Origin: Euphorbia lathyris
Taxonomy: Eukaryota > Streptophyta > Magnoliopsida > Malpighiales > Euphorbiaceae
NCBI RefSeq assembly: GCF_963576675.1
Contig: NC_088910.1
Span: 23,996,531-24,060,530, forward strand
DNA: 64,000 nucleotides
Reading direction: 5' to 3'
Shown here: piece by piece, positions 44,855 through 56,003 of the stretch
How positions within the stretch are numbered: position 1 is the stretch's first letter
Layout of the letters: each line of letters begins with the position of its first letter
Made by a program: the position numbers and the translations under genes
The notes under the pieces: model-generated
The model's input: only the letters and a program-made list of their open reading frames with translations
What the model was told of the DNA's origin: nothing
The model's database searches: none

Positions 44855-46767
44855 GTTCTTATCACATCCGTGTCCTTAATATTAGTTATTATACCCTAAT
44901 ATTAGGTTAGATTATATTTGTTTACTGATTTGTGAGTTAATTGAATATTATGGATATAGTTTGGAAGCTAGTTTCATACTTTAAGTGTAAATTAAAAGTT
45001 TAAGGTAAGTTTTAAAAGAAGTTGGATTTTATAGGGATCAAAATAGACATTCTCCATTCTTTGAGAATCTAAATAACACCATTCAAGGAGTTAATTTCGT
45101 GCAGATGAGCATCCTTCCCAAGTTCTTCATCTCCATCATCCCCTTCTTCTCATTCAAACAACAAAACTGTCCAGCCATACGAAATTAATGTTTTTTGGAG
45201 ATTCAACCGTAGGATCGTTGTGAAATTTAAACTGTAGCTTCTAGACACATATTTCTAAGTTCTGACCGGAGGGATTTTGATTTTGATATTTCTAGAAGGA
45301 TTTCGGCCTAAACAGATTCTAAGGCGAATTTGGTGTTTCTTTTAGAGTTTTCTTCAAATTCTTGCTAGGTAAGTAACTATCAATTACCCTTTTGAGTTTT
45401 TATGTATAAATATGTATATATTACTCTATGTTTTCTATGAATTGATATTTTTGGGGAGTTTTTACAATGCATTCGATTAAATGAGGTTTTTATGATTTAA
45501 TTTTAATATGATTTTAATTTTTTTTTAGATAGAAGCTGGGACGATACAGTAGCAATGATCCTGGAATCCCAACTAGGTTGGCACCCCAAGAGCACGCACT
45601 GAAAACCCGATATTATTAAAAATAAAATAAAATAATGTAACATAGGGGGAACAGAAAAAAAAGTAACAAAATAAAATAACAAAAAAAACAAAAAACATAT
45701 AAATCAGCGAAATCTAAAGTGACCAACATTACAGATATCCTCAAAAAGCAGTGAGTGGCAGAAGTGCGGAGCCGATTGCCACCACGTAATGTCGGAGGAG
45801 GAGGAGACGCCGAAGCGTGCTAAAGCATCAGCAACCCGATTACCTTCTCTATAAATGTGGGTAATCATGACGGACATCTGCGAGCACTGTTGTAGACATT
45901 TTAACCAGTCATGATGGACGGACCAAGGAACGTTGGTAGAATGTGACTTTAATTTATTGACCACTAACAAGGAGTGTAATTCAATCCAAAGCCTGTGCCA
46001 GTTCTTCTCCCAAGAGAGGTCAATTGCAAACATTACCGCCTTCAGCTCAGCAATATAAGCATAAGAGAAAGCAATTGGGAATGCAAAACACCCTTTTGAA
46101 AACCCTCTAGACGATCGAAATACTCCACCGGCGCCAGCAGCCCCCGGGGAGCCCAGCGGAGAACCGTCAACATTAACCTTTAGCCAATAAGGTGGTGGGG
46201 GAATCCATTTTACCGAGATAATGTTAAGTGCCCGGGTAAATTACATATGTGGTGTACAACCTTTACCCCAAATCATACTTTGGTGTACAACTAAAATTTT
46301 ATCACACTAAACCGTACGAACTTCAGGTGACCTCCCACTAAAGTGTACAGCCGGATTTTGTGACTGGTCAACGTTGGTCAACTATGCCACATCAACAGTT
46401 TTCAGTTATAGAATTAAAAAAAGTGAGACTCACTCTTTATGGAATGACTAATATAGCCTCATTCCTTATAAAATTACTAAAATACCATCATCTTCTTTCT
46501 TCAACCCCTCTCTCCCATTTCTCTCTACATCTTCTCTCTCACTCCTCTCTCTACCATTTCTCTCTCACTCCTCAATACCCAGTCCAGATAAATATAAAAA
46601 ATCTGCTATGAATGTTTAATTTGGACGGCATCCCATAACATGATAATTATCCTATCCAGCATTAGTTGTTAATTATCACTATATATACATCTTCATCTTT
46701 GCTTCACAACACTCACAAATCATTATCAACATACACATATGAAAATTAATCTACATAGAATTTGAAA

Positions 46768-46953
46768 ATGGCTGCTCGGTTTATTTGCTTGGGATTCCTG
46801 GCACTTTCATTTACCTTTGCCTATGCTTCTGATCCAAGCCCTCTTCAAGATTTCTGCGTGGCAAATTCCAAATACTCTGCAGGTATATTAGTGAATGGAG
46901 TGAGTTGCAAAGATCCAAAAATGGCAGAAGCAAGTGATGTTTGTTGGGTTTAG
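46768..46953 (+). pseudogene. Germin-like protein 5' fragment captured by the Pack-MULE
   Basis: ATG 46768 (context GAAAATGGCT) starts a signal peptide MAARFICLGFLALSFTFAYA, followed by SDPSPLQDFCVA and NGVSCKDPKMAEASD, the hallmark start of germin-like proteins (apoplastic cupin proteins). The match ends at ASDV, before the cupin barrel, and the frame stops at 46951-46953. TATATATA at 46680-46687 is about 85 bp upstream, so the promoter and leader seem captured too. It cannot encode a working germin. The following sequence (46954-47240) may come from another gene. Confidence 0.8.
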
Positions 46954-47240
46954 TTTTTGAGAGAACAAGCTTCCAGAGATCCCGATAATTTCTTCAACAT
47001 GAGGTACTCTTCTACTTCTTCCTCTTCCTTTTAGTCAGCTATGAAATATGATGTGTGTGTGTTTTCTGTTGATTAAAAAATTCCTATTGAAAGTTAAAAT
47101 TTTATTTTGTAGTGGTTTTGTAAATACTTTCAATATTTATGGAGATTCTTTGTGGACAGAATGCTTTCGTGCCCGGCAGCAGAGATGGTAGATGATTCAA
47201 AGCTGCACTACTTCAAACAAGTTAGTTTAGCCTAATACCT
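46954..47240 (+). other. Second captured segment in the Pack-MULE, unidentified
   Basis: After the germin-like part, the frame reads FLREQASRDPDNFFNM up to a possible donor at about 47002 (GAG|GTACTC). A possible acceptor TGGACAG near 47160 is followed by MLSCPAAEMVDDSKLHYFKQ. This looks like two exon pieces with an intron, not a germin. I do not recognise the protein. Confidence 0.4.
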
Positions 47241-48473
47241 TGGCTACTTCTTTTGCAATCTTAATTTCAGTTAATATGTTCGAGTTTTTTTTTCATCAGT
47301 GTTCTCTTTTTCATCAATGTTCTTTTTATAAATGGTAGAGAGATGAGTGAGAGAGAAATGGTAGAGAGAGAAGTGAGAGAGAAGATGTAGAGAGAGAAAT
47401 GGGAGAGAGGGGTTGAAGGAAGAAGATGATGGTATTTTAGTAATTTTATAAGGAATGAGGCTATATTAGTTATTTCATAAAGAGTGGGTCCCACTTTTTT
47501 TAATTCTACAACTGAAAAATGCTGATGTGGCATAGTTGACCAGCATTGACTGGTCATAAAAACTGGCTGTACACTTTAGTGGGAGGTCACCTGAAGTTCG
47601 TACGGTTTAGTGTGACAAAATTTTGGTTGTACACCAAAGTGTGATTTGGGGTAAAGGTTGTACACCACATATGTAATTTACCCTTAGGTGCCCGAGAGGG
47701 TCTGATCGAGACCTGAAGACGAGCCAGGATCACCATGTCACGCTGGGAGAGACAGCAGCCCGAACTACCAGACTGAGCCTCAAAATTAGCAGCCGAATGG
47801 AACGAATTGCAGCTGAAGTAGACGACAATAAATCAGTGAACAAAGCTTCATTTCTGATCTTCCAAATGATCCAGACACAGGTGACGACCGCTGAGCTCCA
47901 ATGAGTAGCAACCTGCGTCCCAAACGACATGCCACGAAGATTGTCAAAAAAAGAGACAAAATAAGGAAAGACGACAATTGAACGATTGAAAATCCTCCCA
48001 ATTTCGCGCTAAAGCGCCCCTGCAAAATTGCAATGAACAAAAAGATGATCGATATTCTCAATATCGATATAACAAAGCACACACCGACTTGCCAATTGCA
48101 GGCCTGTCTTCTGAAAAATTGATTGAGTTGCCACTCTGCCATGAATTATTCGCCAGATTAGCATTGATCTAGACGGTGGAATATGTTGACCCCAGATGAA
48201 TGATTGTCAATCAGCTCTAGAGATACCAGGAGTCAGATTAGAATAGAACATCTTTACCGAAAATTCTCCTTTCATATCAGGCTTCCAAATGCAAAGGTCT
48301 GACTGATCCAACCCTCTGTCAATTGACCGAATACGGTTTTGGATATGCAGAGGAAGTCGGTCTAAATTATACCACTCGATCCCATTCCAGAAATCATCAA
48401 CACAGTTAAACAATTGGCATTGATTCCGCGCAGGAATACCAAGGCTGTCGGCCACCGTCGGCTTGATCCAGTT

Positions 48474-49029
48474 TAGGGATGGCAACGGGTAGGGTACCCA
48501 CGGGTAATGCCATTCCCAAACCCTTACCATTTTATTTTTTAATTACCCGTATCCGTCCCATTACCCTAACGGGTATACTTTTTGCATCCCATACCCTTCC
48601 CATTTAATTCGCGGGTACCCGCGGGTACCCTTACCAGTTAAGAATCAATAAATAAATAAAAATATTACAAATTTAACAAACTATAAATTTAACAAATCAT
48701 CAATCTAAAAATTGAATAAATTGAACCTTAATTAATAAGAATAAAGTAGCTTAGTGGTATCACTCAATTGTTGAAAAATAAATGGTTGGGGTTTAAATTT
48801 CATGTCTTACATCTAAAAAACAATGATATTTATTAATATAAATTTTTTTTATGACGGGTAACCGGTACCGGGTACCCTAGGGGGTATTCCCATACCCGTC
48901 CCATTACCCTAACGGGTAATGATTTTGATCCCATACCCGTCCCATACCCTTTTATGCAGGGTATGGGTAGTCCCATTAGGGTCGGGTAGTGCCAGGTACC
49001 CGCGGGTACACTACCCGTTGCCATCCCTA
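48474..49029. mobile_element. hAT-like MITE in LINE2
   Basis: 556 bp with inverted ends TAGGGATGGCAACGGGTA / TACCCGTTGCCATCCCTA. A perfect 8-bp duplication ATCCAGTT (48466-48473 and 49030-49037) fits the hAT superfamily. Inner parts repeat GGGTACCCG and TACCCGT words in inverted order. No transposase. Confidence 0.93.
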
Positions 49030-52000
49030 ATCCAGTTGTCTGACCAAAAATTCAAAGTTGACGATCTGCCAATCCACCAGTGTGAGTTATCCCTGATAAA
49101 ATCATAAGTCGCTCGACATGAGGACCAGATTGACAATGGAGCAATGAAGAGTTTAGGTAAACCCAATTTTGAGAGAAATCTTGAGCGCAGCAAATGGATA
49201 GCAAAGCTAGTCCATTGGATTAGTTCCCAACACATCTTACCTAGTAGCGTTTGATTAAAGGTCTTGAAGTCCTTCACTCCTACTCCTCCATTTTTCATGC
49301 CATGGCAACAAATCCGCCAAGGGACTGTAATTAATTTCTTCGTATCGGTACAACCACTCCAAAGAAAATTTCGCACATTTCTGTTGAGTCTTTTCAGTAA
49401 TCCTATAGGCCATCTGTAAAGAAGAAAAGAATGCACAAGAGAACCAGTTATTGCTGATTTTATAAGATTCAATCTCCCAGTAAAAGATAGTGCATTTCCT
49501 TTCCAATTACTAAATTGAGCAAGAAATTTGTTAGCTAACTGACACAGAAACCGAGCCCGAGGTGCTCCCTTAAATAGAGGAACTCCAAGATATATGAAAG
49601 GAAGTTGAGCCATGTGGATTCCAAGGCAACCCGCCAGCCTGTTAGCCCTGATACTAGACAGATGCTTACCAAAGAACACCGAGGATTTTTCCCAACTGAC
49701 CTGTTGACCAGAAATGCTCCCGTAAAATTGAAAAAGATTCTTAAGTGTACGCATATTCCGCATATAAGCAACACCAAAGACCAACATGTCATCTGCAAAT
49801 AGCAGATGAGAAGAGAATGAATTCCCACCAAGATAATGCATTGTCGAATAAGCCCCCTCATGCTCAAACTTTAAAAACCATCGGGTGAAGAAATCTTCAG
49901 CAATTCCAAAGAGAATGGGAGATAGGGGATCACCTTATCTCACACCACGGGAACATCTAAAATATCCTCTCGGGATGCCATCCAACATGACAGAAATACG
50001 GGAAGAAGATATAATATTTAAAATCCAATCCCTGAAAGTAAGTGAGAAACCAAAGGATTCAAGGACCTCAAGTAGGAAATTCCAATCGATAGTGTCAAAG
50101 GCTTTCCTAATATCAATTTTTAAAGCCATGTGTCCCCTAAAACATTTCGTATCTAACATATTAATCCCTTCCGATGCAAGGGCAATACATTGATGAATGC
50201 TTTGACCTTTTAGAAACCCATATTGATTAACAGAGATAATTCTGGTTGCAATTCCTGCCAGACGGTCAGCTAATATCTTTGAGATTATTTTAAAACTAAA
50301 ATTGCTCATTACAATTGGTCTAAAGTTTTCCACTCTATCAGCTTCGGCAAATTTGGGAATAAGGGCCATAAGGTTAGAATTCAATCCAGGATAGACATAA
50401 CCATTATCAAAGAAAGAACCTACCATATTGCATACATCCTTTCCAATCACGTCTCAAAATCCTTGGTAGAAATTGCCCCCCAAAACCATCCGGGTCAGGA
50501 GCACTATCCGGATCCATTTCAAAAACCGTTCGACGGATCTCCTCAGTAGTAGGTTTGGCGGTTAGAAAGTTGTTCTCTTCTGTGGTTACCAGAGAAGGAA
50601 TCACAGTACTCACAGAAGAAAGGTCAACCCGTTCGCTTGAGCTTGTAAAAAGAGCGGAGAAATACTCAATTACATGATCAGCAATTGTGTTTATATTCGA
50701 TGTTGGCTGCCCATTAATTACTAAATTTTGAATCCCAATCCTTGATTGTCTGACTCTTGCCGATCTATGGAAAAAACCTGTGTTCCTGTCTCTAGCTTTT
50801 AACCATTTAATCCGACTCTTTTCCCTATAAAGCATTTCCTATCGTAACAGCTGAATATCTAGATCCTCCTTTGCTTGCATTTCAACATTACAAAGTTCAG
50901 TTGAGCAACCTAATTCCTCAATTCGGCTTTGCACATCATTGAGCTGACCCTCAGCCAACCTGATGTTATTTTTAACCCGCCCAAATATAGCCCGATTCCA
51001 TTCTCGTAAGATTGGCCGAAGCGTCCTAAGTTTGTGATAGAAGAGCTGAGCGGGGGGGAAGGGAAAGATGAGACGCTGACCAATGTGATGAAATCACCTC
51101 TCTAAGAGAGCCATGAGTTAACCACATATAATGGAACCTAAATCTGGCACATGCTGACCCCCATATTGGCAATTTAAAAGCATGGGAGAGTGGTCTGAGC
51201 GGTATTTGGCAAGCGAAGTTCAAGTGATAGTATCCCAAGTGTCCATAAATCTAGCAGAAATTAATGCCCTGTCTAGTCTACATTCAATATGTGCTGATCC
51301 TTGCCTTCCATTCGTCCAAGTATAGAAATGCCCAAGAGAACCAATATCAAGTAATGCACAGTGATCAATGAAGTTCCTGAAATCCCGTCAAGAGCTAGGA
51401 GATGGAGGAGAACCAGTCTTCTCATGAGAACCTGCTACTGCATTTAAATCCCCAAAAACGAGCCAATTTTCACTCACACTATCCTTTAGATTACATAGCT
51501 CTGACCACATATACCTTCGATCAGAGGCAGTATTATAGGCATAAACAAAAGAAATATGATGAAACTTGCCCCCAGAGTCGTACTTCACAGTCACCTGCTG
51601 ATCAGAGGAGGAGAAAACAGAGACCATTGAGCAATCTCTGGCAATTACCCACAGCGAAGGCGTAGGCTTATTATTCCAGGCAGTAATAGACAATCCAATT
51701 GAATGCCAAAAGGTATCAGAAATAGAGTCATGATGAACAAGCGGCTCTGCAAGGCAGAGAATGTTAGGACGGTGCTGAAGATAGAGTAGCTTCAAAGCAC
51801 GCTATGAGCGGGCATTTGCAATGCCCCGACAATTCCAAAATAGAATAATCATTGGAAACACAGCGGAGGCTTGTTAGGCCTTTTCGCACGAGTCCCCGAT
51901 GAGATAATGGAACTTTTATTCTTTTTTTGCACTGTAGTCCAAGGTTCCTCGTCCTAAACTTTCGAAACCAGAGACGAATCTGCAACTTTATCTGATGACT

Positions 52001-52196
52001 CCGAAGGCAGAACAGAAGGGCTCTGCGAGTTACCTGAAAAGGTATGAGCATTCCATCCAAGATTCTCCAGATCCTGGTCGAGTTGACGAGAATGAATTCC
52101 ATGTTTTGCATCATGTTCACCATTAGATGGAAAATCCACCCAGTGCGATGAAGAATTAGCCATGTCGTGTAGAACAAGTTGCTTCCCTGAGTCATT

Positions 52197-52910
52197 CTAC
52201 TCTTCAAAATTTACACTGGGAGGAAGGTTTTCCGCTTCGATAGTTTGCACAATAGTAGGAGGTTTAACCTCTTCTGTTGATTGCACTTTATTTTGCCAAA
52301 CACGATTAGAATTATCTTGTTCTGAATCTTGAACATGTTGTTTCCCTTCCCTTTGGATGAACTCTATTTTGGATTGCTCCTCACGGCCAGGATTACGTCT
52401 ACAGCTTCCTGCAGAATGACAGATTGAACACAAGTCCGGGAGGCGTTCGTATTCCAAGAATACCCACTGCATCAAAGATTCTGTATCCACACGCAGCTTG
52501 TATTGAAGTTCCTTTGAGAGATCCATGTCAATTAGGATTCTAGCATAATGCCCCATCTCTCCTTCAACCGTATTTCGATCAAAACGAAGTGGAATTCCTA
52601 CAGCACTTGCAATACTAGCCATTATACGTCTATCCCAAAATTTCCAGGGAAGATTGTAGAATCTTACCCAAACTTGAGCCGAGGAGGATTTATAAGAGTC
52701 TGGATTGAAGCTCGGGGGCCAAGGAATGAGTCTCAAAACTCTTGGCTTAAGGACGACTGTCCCTTGACTCCAAACAGTATGTAAGGCTTCTGCCGTTGGA
52801 AGAAGAATGTGATAAAAACCCCTACCAATTGAAATTAGCTTCCAATCCATACTAAGGCCCCAAAGCGAATTGAGTTTACCTTTAAGAGCATGATTTGGTT
52901 TCTGTTTTGA
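52197..52910 (-). pseudogene. LINE2 ORF1, 5' truncated
   Basis: The frame is open upstream of Met 52850 to about 52908 (reads KGKLNSLWGLSMDWKLISIG), so the true start is lost by 5' truncation. The DUF4283-type region has VWVRFYNLPWKFWD and AVGIPLRFDRNT. The zinc knuckle is damaged: LCSICHSAGSCRR lacks the normal His spacing. The frame ends at 52197. An RNA-binding role is inferred from the family. Confidence 0.8.
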
Positions 52911-53584
52911 TGAGCTTAATATATTTGATTAATATTTGTGTAAGATTTTGATAATTTGAAGAATAGATTTAAAGAAAAGTGCATTGAGAAGATTTATTGA
53001 AATTGATTTATGAATAAAGGTATATGTATATATATTAAGTGATTTCTATAATTTATTTCTCAAAGTAAATTCTAGTTTTAATTAAAGATTGTTAAAGTAG
53101 TAATTTTGATGAACTCATGATTTATTGAAATAAAGTTTATATATGATGATTTATGTGTATTTTTAAGAAATTGAAGTTATTGGTAAGTATATTTTTAAAT
53201 TATTTATTGGCAATTTTAGTACAATAATAATTTATGATTGGATATTTTAGAAATTGACTGAGAAAGGTACTTGAGAAATTTTATGATGTTGATTTATGAG
53301 TTATATATTTACATATATTTCTGATTTTAAGTTATATTATGAAATTATAATGTTTTTAGTATCCATCAAGAGCAATCCGGATAGGTGGAATTAATTAAAG
53401 TTCGTATTTAGTGAGAAGTACGGTCTGTGTACACAGTTGAAAGACATATCAGGTATGGCAAAGAAGTGTTGAGTAAGACCATGCGGGTTAGGCAAATTAT
53501 GAGTTATCTCGATTCTATTATATTATGGGGATTGATACATATGGGGATTATCTCTCGGATGGATACGGTCTATAAAGTATTTAA

Positions 53585-53795
53585 TGATATACGATTTATG
53601 AGGTATTTGTTGATATATGATTTATGAAGTATTTATTGAGATACGGTTTGTGAAGTATTTATTGATATACGATTCATGAAGTATTTAATGATATCATTGA
53701 TATGCGATTTATGAAGTATTTATTGACATATGGTTTATGAAGTATTTACTCATATACGATTTATGAAGTATTTATTGATTTACGGTTATTTTGAA
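53585..53795 (-). repeat. Tandem ~30-bp repeat in solo LTR 2
   Basis: About seven degenerate units of ATACGATTTATGAAGTATTTATTG-type sequence (shortened here; plus-strand reading ATTTATGAAGTATTT). Solo LTR 1 lacks the array, which helps explain the longer LTR 2. Confidence 0.8.
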
Positions 53796-54412
53796 CACAA
53801 ATTTTGGTATTAAGTATTTTAATACAGTTTTACAATATGTGGTATTTGAGAAATAATGTTTATATCAAGCTTGCGATATTTTAAATTTCATTTTTAGTTA
53901 AAAGTATTATTTGAGTATTACATTATGGTTTAATCCATAAAATGCTCATTTTTAAGAATATGAATTTTATATAATGCATTTTGGAAATTAAAAAAAAAAA
54001 TATATATATAGTTATTTTGAGTATAAGTATTTTATGTAGTGGATAATTGCTTACTGAGATTTTTGTCTCACGTTTTAAAATGTTTTAATGTTTTTAGGTG
54101 ACAAAGTACAAGATATATAGAAGATTACCGGCTGGTTAGGCGAGAATTGGAAGTTGTTGCTTATTGTTAGAATTATCATTAGAACTTTAGTATTTCAATT
54201 GTAATATAATGAAGTTGGTAAATATGTTGAGGTTCTTGAATGACTAATGTAGTAGGAATGTGGATTTATTTTAGAATATATCAAAGAAGAATCTTGAAAA
54301 CTGTGAAATTTATGATATTTGGATAATTTGGAGACTCTTAAGTGTTGATTGTGATCTTTCTATTTCACGCTTGATGCCGATTGAGGTCGTTAGGGTCGGG
54401 TGCGACAGTTCT

Positions 54413-55300
54413 TATTTCTCTTACTTTAACTCTAGTTGTTGTCTACATATATCCAACTTGATCCGATTATGATTCGTTGAAACTTGATAAAAGAATCTCA
54501 ATCCTTTTTTCATATGGTGCATGTCACCTTCAATGCCCCTTCATTAGAATCGTAAGTATTCAACTCGTGAAATGTTTTTCTTCCTGGTTGGACCTCTAGT
54601 TCCCTTTTTATTTTAGCTTCTTAAGGTTCTCGAGCCTATTATTTACATTTACTATTGAAGCTCTTATGCTTCTTGCATTGATGTTGGAAATAACTCCAAC
54701 TGATTAGGACCCAATATAATGGAGCTGCAACTTATTATACCCCAACATAATGGAGCTATCAGCAATCTTAATCGATGCCAAGTAATCCTCCTCAAGTTTG
54801 AGGTGGCAAACAACATCATTGGAAGTCTTGATACTTTCAGTTTTAGTTAGGTGAATCTTTGTATACTCTCAATTTCTAGGTAAATAATGGTTAACAACTT
54901 GGACTTTTTTCTCATTAGTCAAATTATGACCAACATCATTAAGCTCGTTGATCATGTTCAAAATCACCCTTAAGTATTTCTTTATAGTATGATTAGGATG
55001 TTTGTAGTAAGTAACGCACTTGATCGTTAGAGTCACACCTCCAAAATTGATGTACTTTATCGTCAGAGTAGAACCTCCAAAATTTTCATCAAAACGGTCC
55101 ATAGATGCTGCGTTCTCATACCTACTAAACCTCTTAGTGCCATTGCACTAAGAAAGATGATACAAGCTATGAAATTATCTTATTCTAGGCCACTAAGCTT
55201 TTTTGTTTCCTTCTATCTGTTGATGCTTTTCAATTTTAGTCATAACTAATTCTAAAAGTTCAAAAACCTTTTTCTTCTTGAGCACATATTGAATTTTTAT
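54413..55300 (-). pseudogene. Copia relic D, gag part
   Basis: Minus frame 54869-55102 reads HPNHTIKKYLRVILNMINEL, NDVGHNLTNEKKVQVV and NHYLP, the typical UBN2-type Copia gag core. Flanking sequence continues with frequent stops. The 44430-44854 segment is its downstream continuation once the solo LTR is removed. Confidence 0.75.
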
Positions 55301-55310
55301 AATACTTATT

Positions 55311-55505
55311 TTTTTTTTTGGTAGAAAAGGAAAGGAAAGCAAAGCAAAACAAGCAACTACACCGGGATTAGCCTAGGAAAGCTAACCCCAAACCTATCCT
55401 CTAAAAGAAGAGGAGAAAGAGCGAAAGGGGAACGGTAAGGGTAGAAACACCTAACACCCCCTCAAGGCCTGCCTCCGCCAAGTGATCTGCAACACGGTTC
55501 TGCAT
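55311..55505 (-). mobile_element. Short 5'-truncated LINE tail
   Basis: Minus strand reads NRVADHLAEAGLEGVLG, the end of a LINE RNase H domain, then a stop and about 110 bp of 3' UTR ending in a poly(A) seen as T run 55310-55319. Only about 195 bp is present, as expected for abortive L1 insertion. No clear target duplication found. Confidence 0.7.
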
Positions 55506-56003
55506 TTAATATGCCTCTGTTAAGTTTTAGGTTTTTTTTTTGTTCAACAACGACTAATTTTGAAGCTAAAACCATTGTAGGAGGCAGATCTACAATGGAA
55601 TTTTAAATGCACATCTTAATCTAGAAGTTCACTAGTAATACACATAAATTCTCTATGTAATCTACATCCAACTAACAAAGCTTTACACTCAATTTCAATT
55701 CGGAAAAGAGACTTTAATTGGCCTTAATTACCATTTATTTCCTAATGTTCAATCATATCCTATTAGTTAGATATTATGGTTAGAGAACCAATTTATGAGA
55801 TATAATTCATCTCATATCGTATTACATGAGCGTAATTGAGGCTATGTGTTGACTTTGAGTTTAATATTCAAAGCTTATTAATTCTATTTATGAATGGTGT
55901 TAATATATATTTAATTAAATAATAATTATTCTCAAACAATAAATTACTAATATAAACCACTTTATATCCATAAATATTTAAATATTTAAATGTTCAACAT
56001 AGA
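55506..56003. other. Spacer
   Basis: No supported gene. The first part (55506-55740) may be more of the Copia relic D leader or gag; I could not place it. The rest is AT-rich. Confidence 0.4.

Larger units (their letters stand above)
46233..47683. mobile_element. Pack-MULE carrying a germin-like gene fragment
   Basis: 1,451 bp, with terminal inverted repeats of about 340 bp that begin GGGTAAATTACATATGTGGT. Flanking 9-mers TTAAGTGCC (46224-46232) and TTAGGTGCC (47684-47692) differ at one base. Between the arms (about 46580-47330) is unrelated sequence with promoter-like and coding features of a plant gene. No transposase. It sits in the LINE2 RNase H region and splits it. Confidence 0.88.
45704..51852 (-). 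pseudogene. LINE2 ORF2: endonuclease, RT, RNase H
   Basis: Begins MIILFWNCRGIANARS at 51852, then a stop, then NILCLAEPLV and FGDLNAV (endonuclease). The RT region spans about 50835-49011: FRPIVMSNFSFKIISK, LKIDIRKAFDTIDWNFL, CSRGVR followed by TAA in place of the expected Gln, GDPLSPILF, and LLFADDMLVFG. The hAT MITE interrupts the region after the RT. The RNase H domain is split by the Pack-MULE; its right part reads YWLKVNVDGSPLG, AYIAELKAVMFAIDLS and EGNRVADALARFG down to 45704. All RNase H acidic positions are visible. Confidence 0.88.
45517..52916 (-). mobile_element. L1-type LINE2, 5' truncated, in solo LTR 2
   Basis: Minus-strand LINE with poly(A) seen as a T run at about 45517-45526. 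ORF1 is partial at its 5' end near 52910, followed by ORF2 with endonuclease, RT and RNase H. It is interrupted by a Pack-MULE (46233-47683) and a hAT MITE (48474-49029). The candidate target duplication TTAATAT(G)ATTT is imperfect, so both ends are approximate. Many stops and frameshifts show it is older than LINE1. Confidence 0.88.
44860..54407 (-). mobile_element. Solo LTR 2, split by LINE2
   Basis: Second copy of the LTR at 8804-10569, on the minus strand. It starts TGTCGCACCCGACCC at 54407 and ends, after the LINE insertion, at TATCAC (minus ...GTGATA) at 44860, aligned to GTGACA of copy 1. The 5-bp duplication GTTCT is perfect (44855-44859 and 54408-54412). LTR sequence occupies 44860 to about 45516 and about 52917 to 54407. 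Shared segments include GTGAGACAAAAATCTCAGTAAG and the TAGTTACTTACC region near the end. Confidence 0.75.

Noticed and set aside
46768..46953. A functional germin-like gene
   Set aside because: The match stops before the cupin domain and the frame ends after 61 codons within a Pack-MULE.
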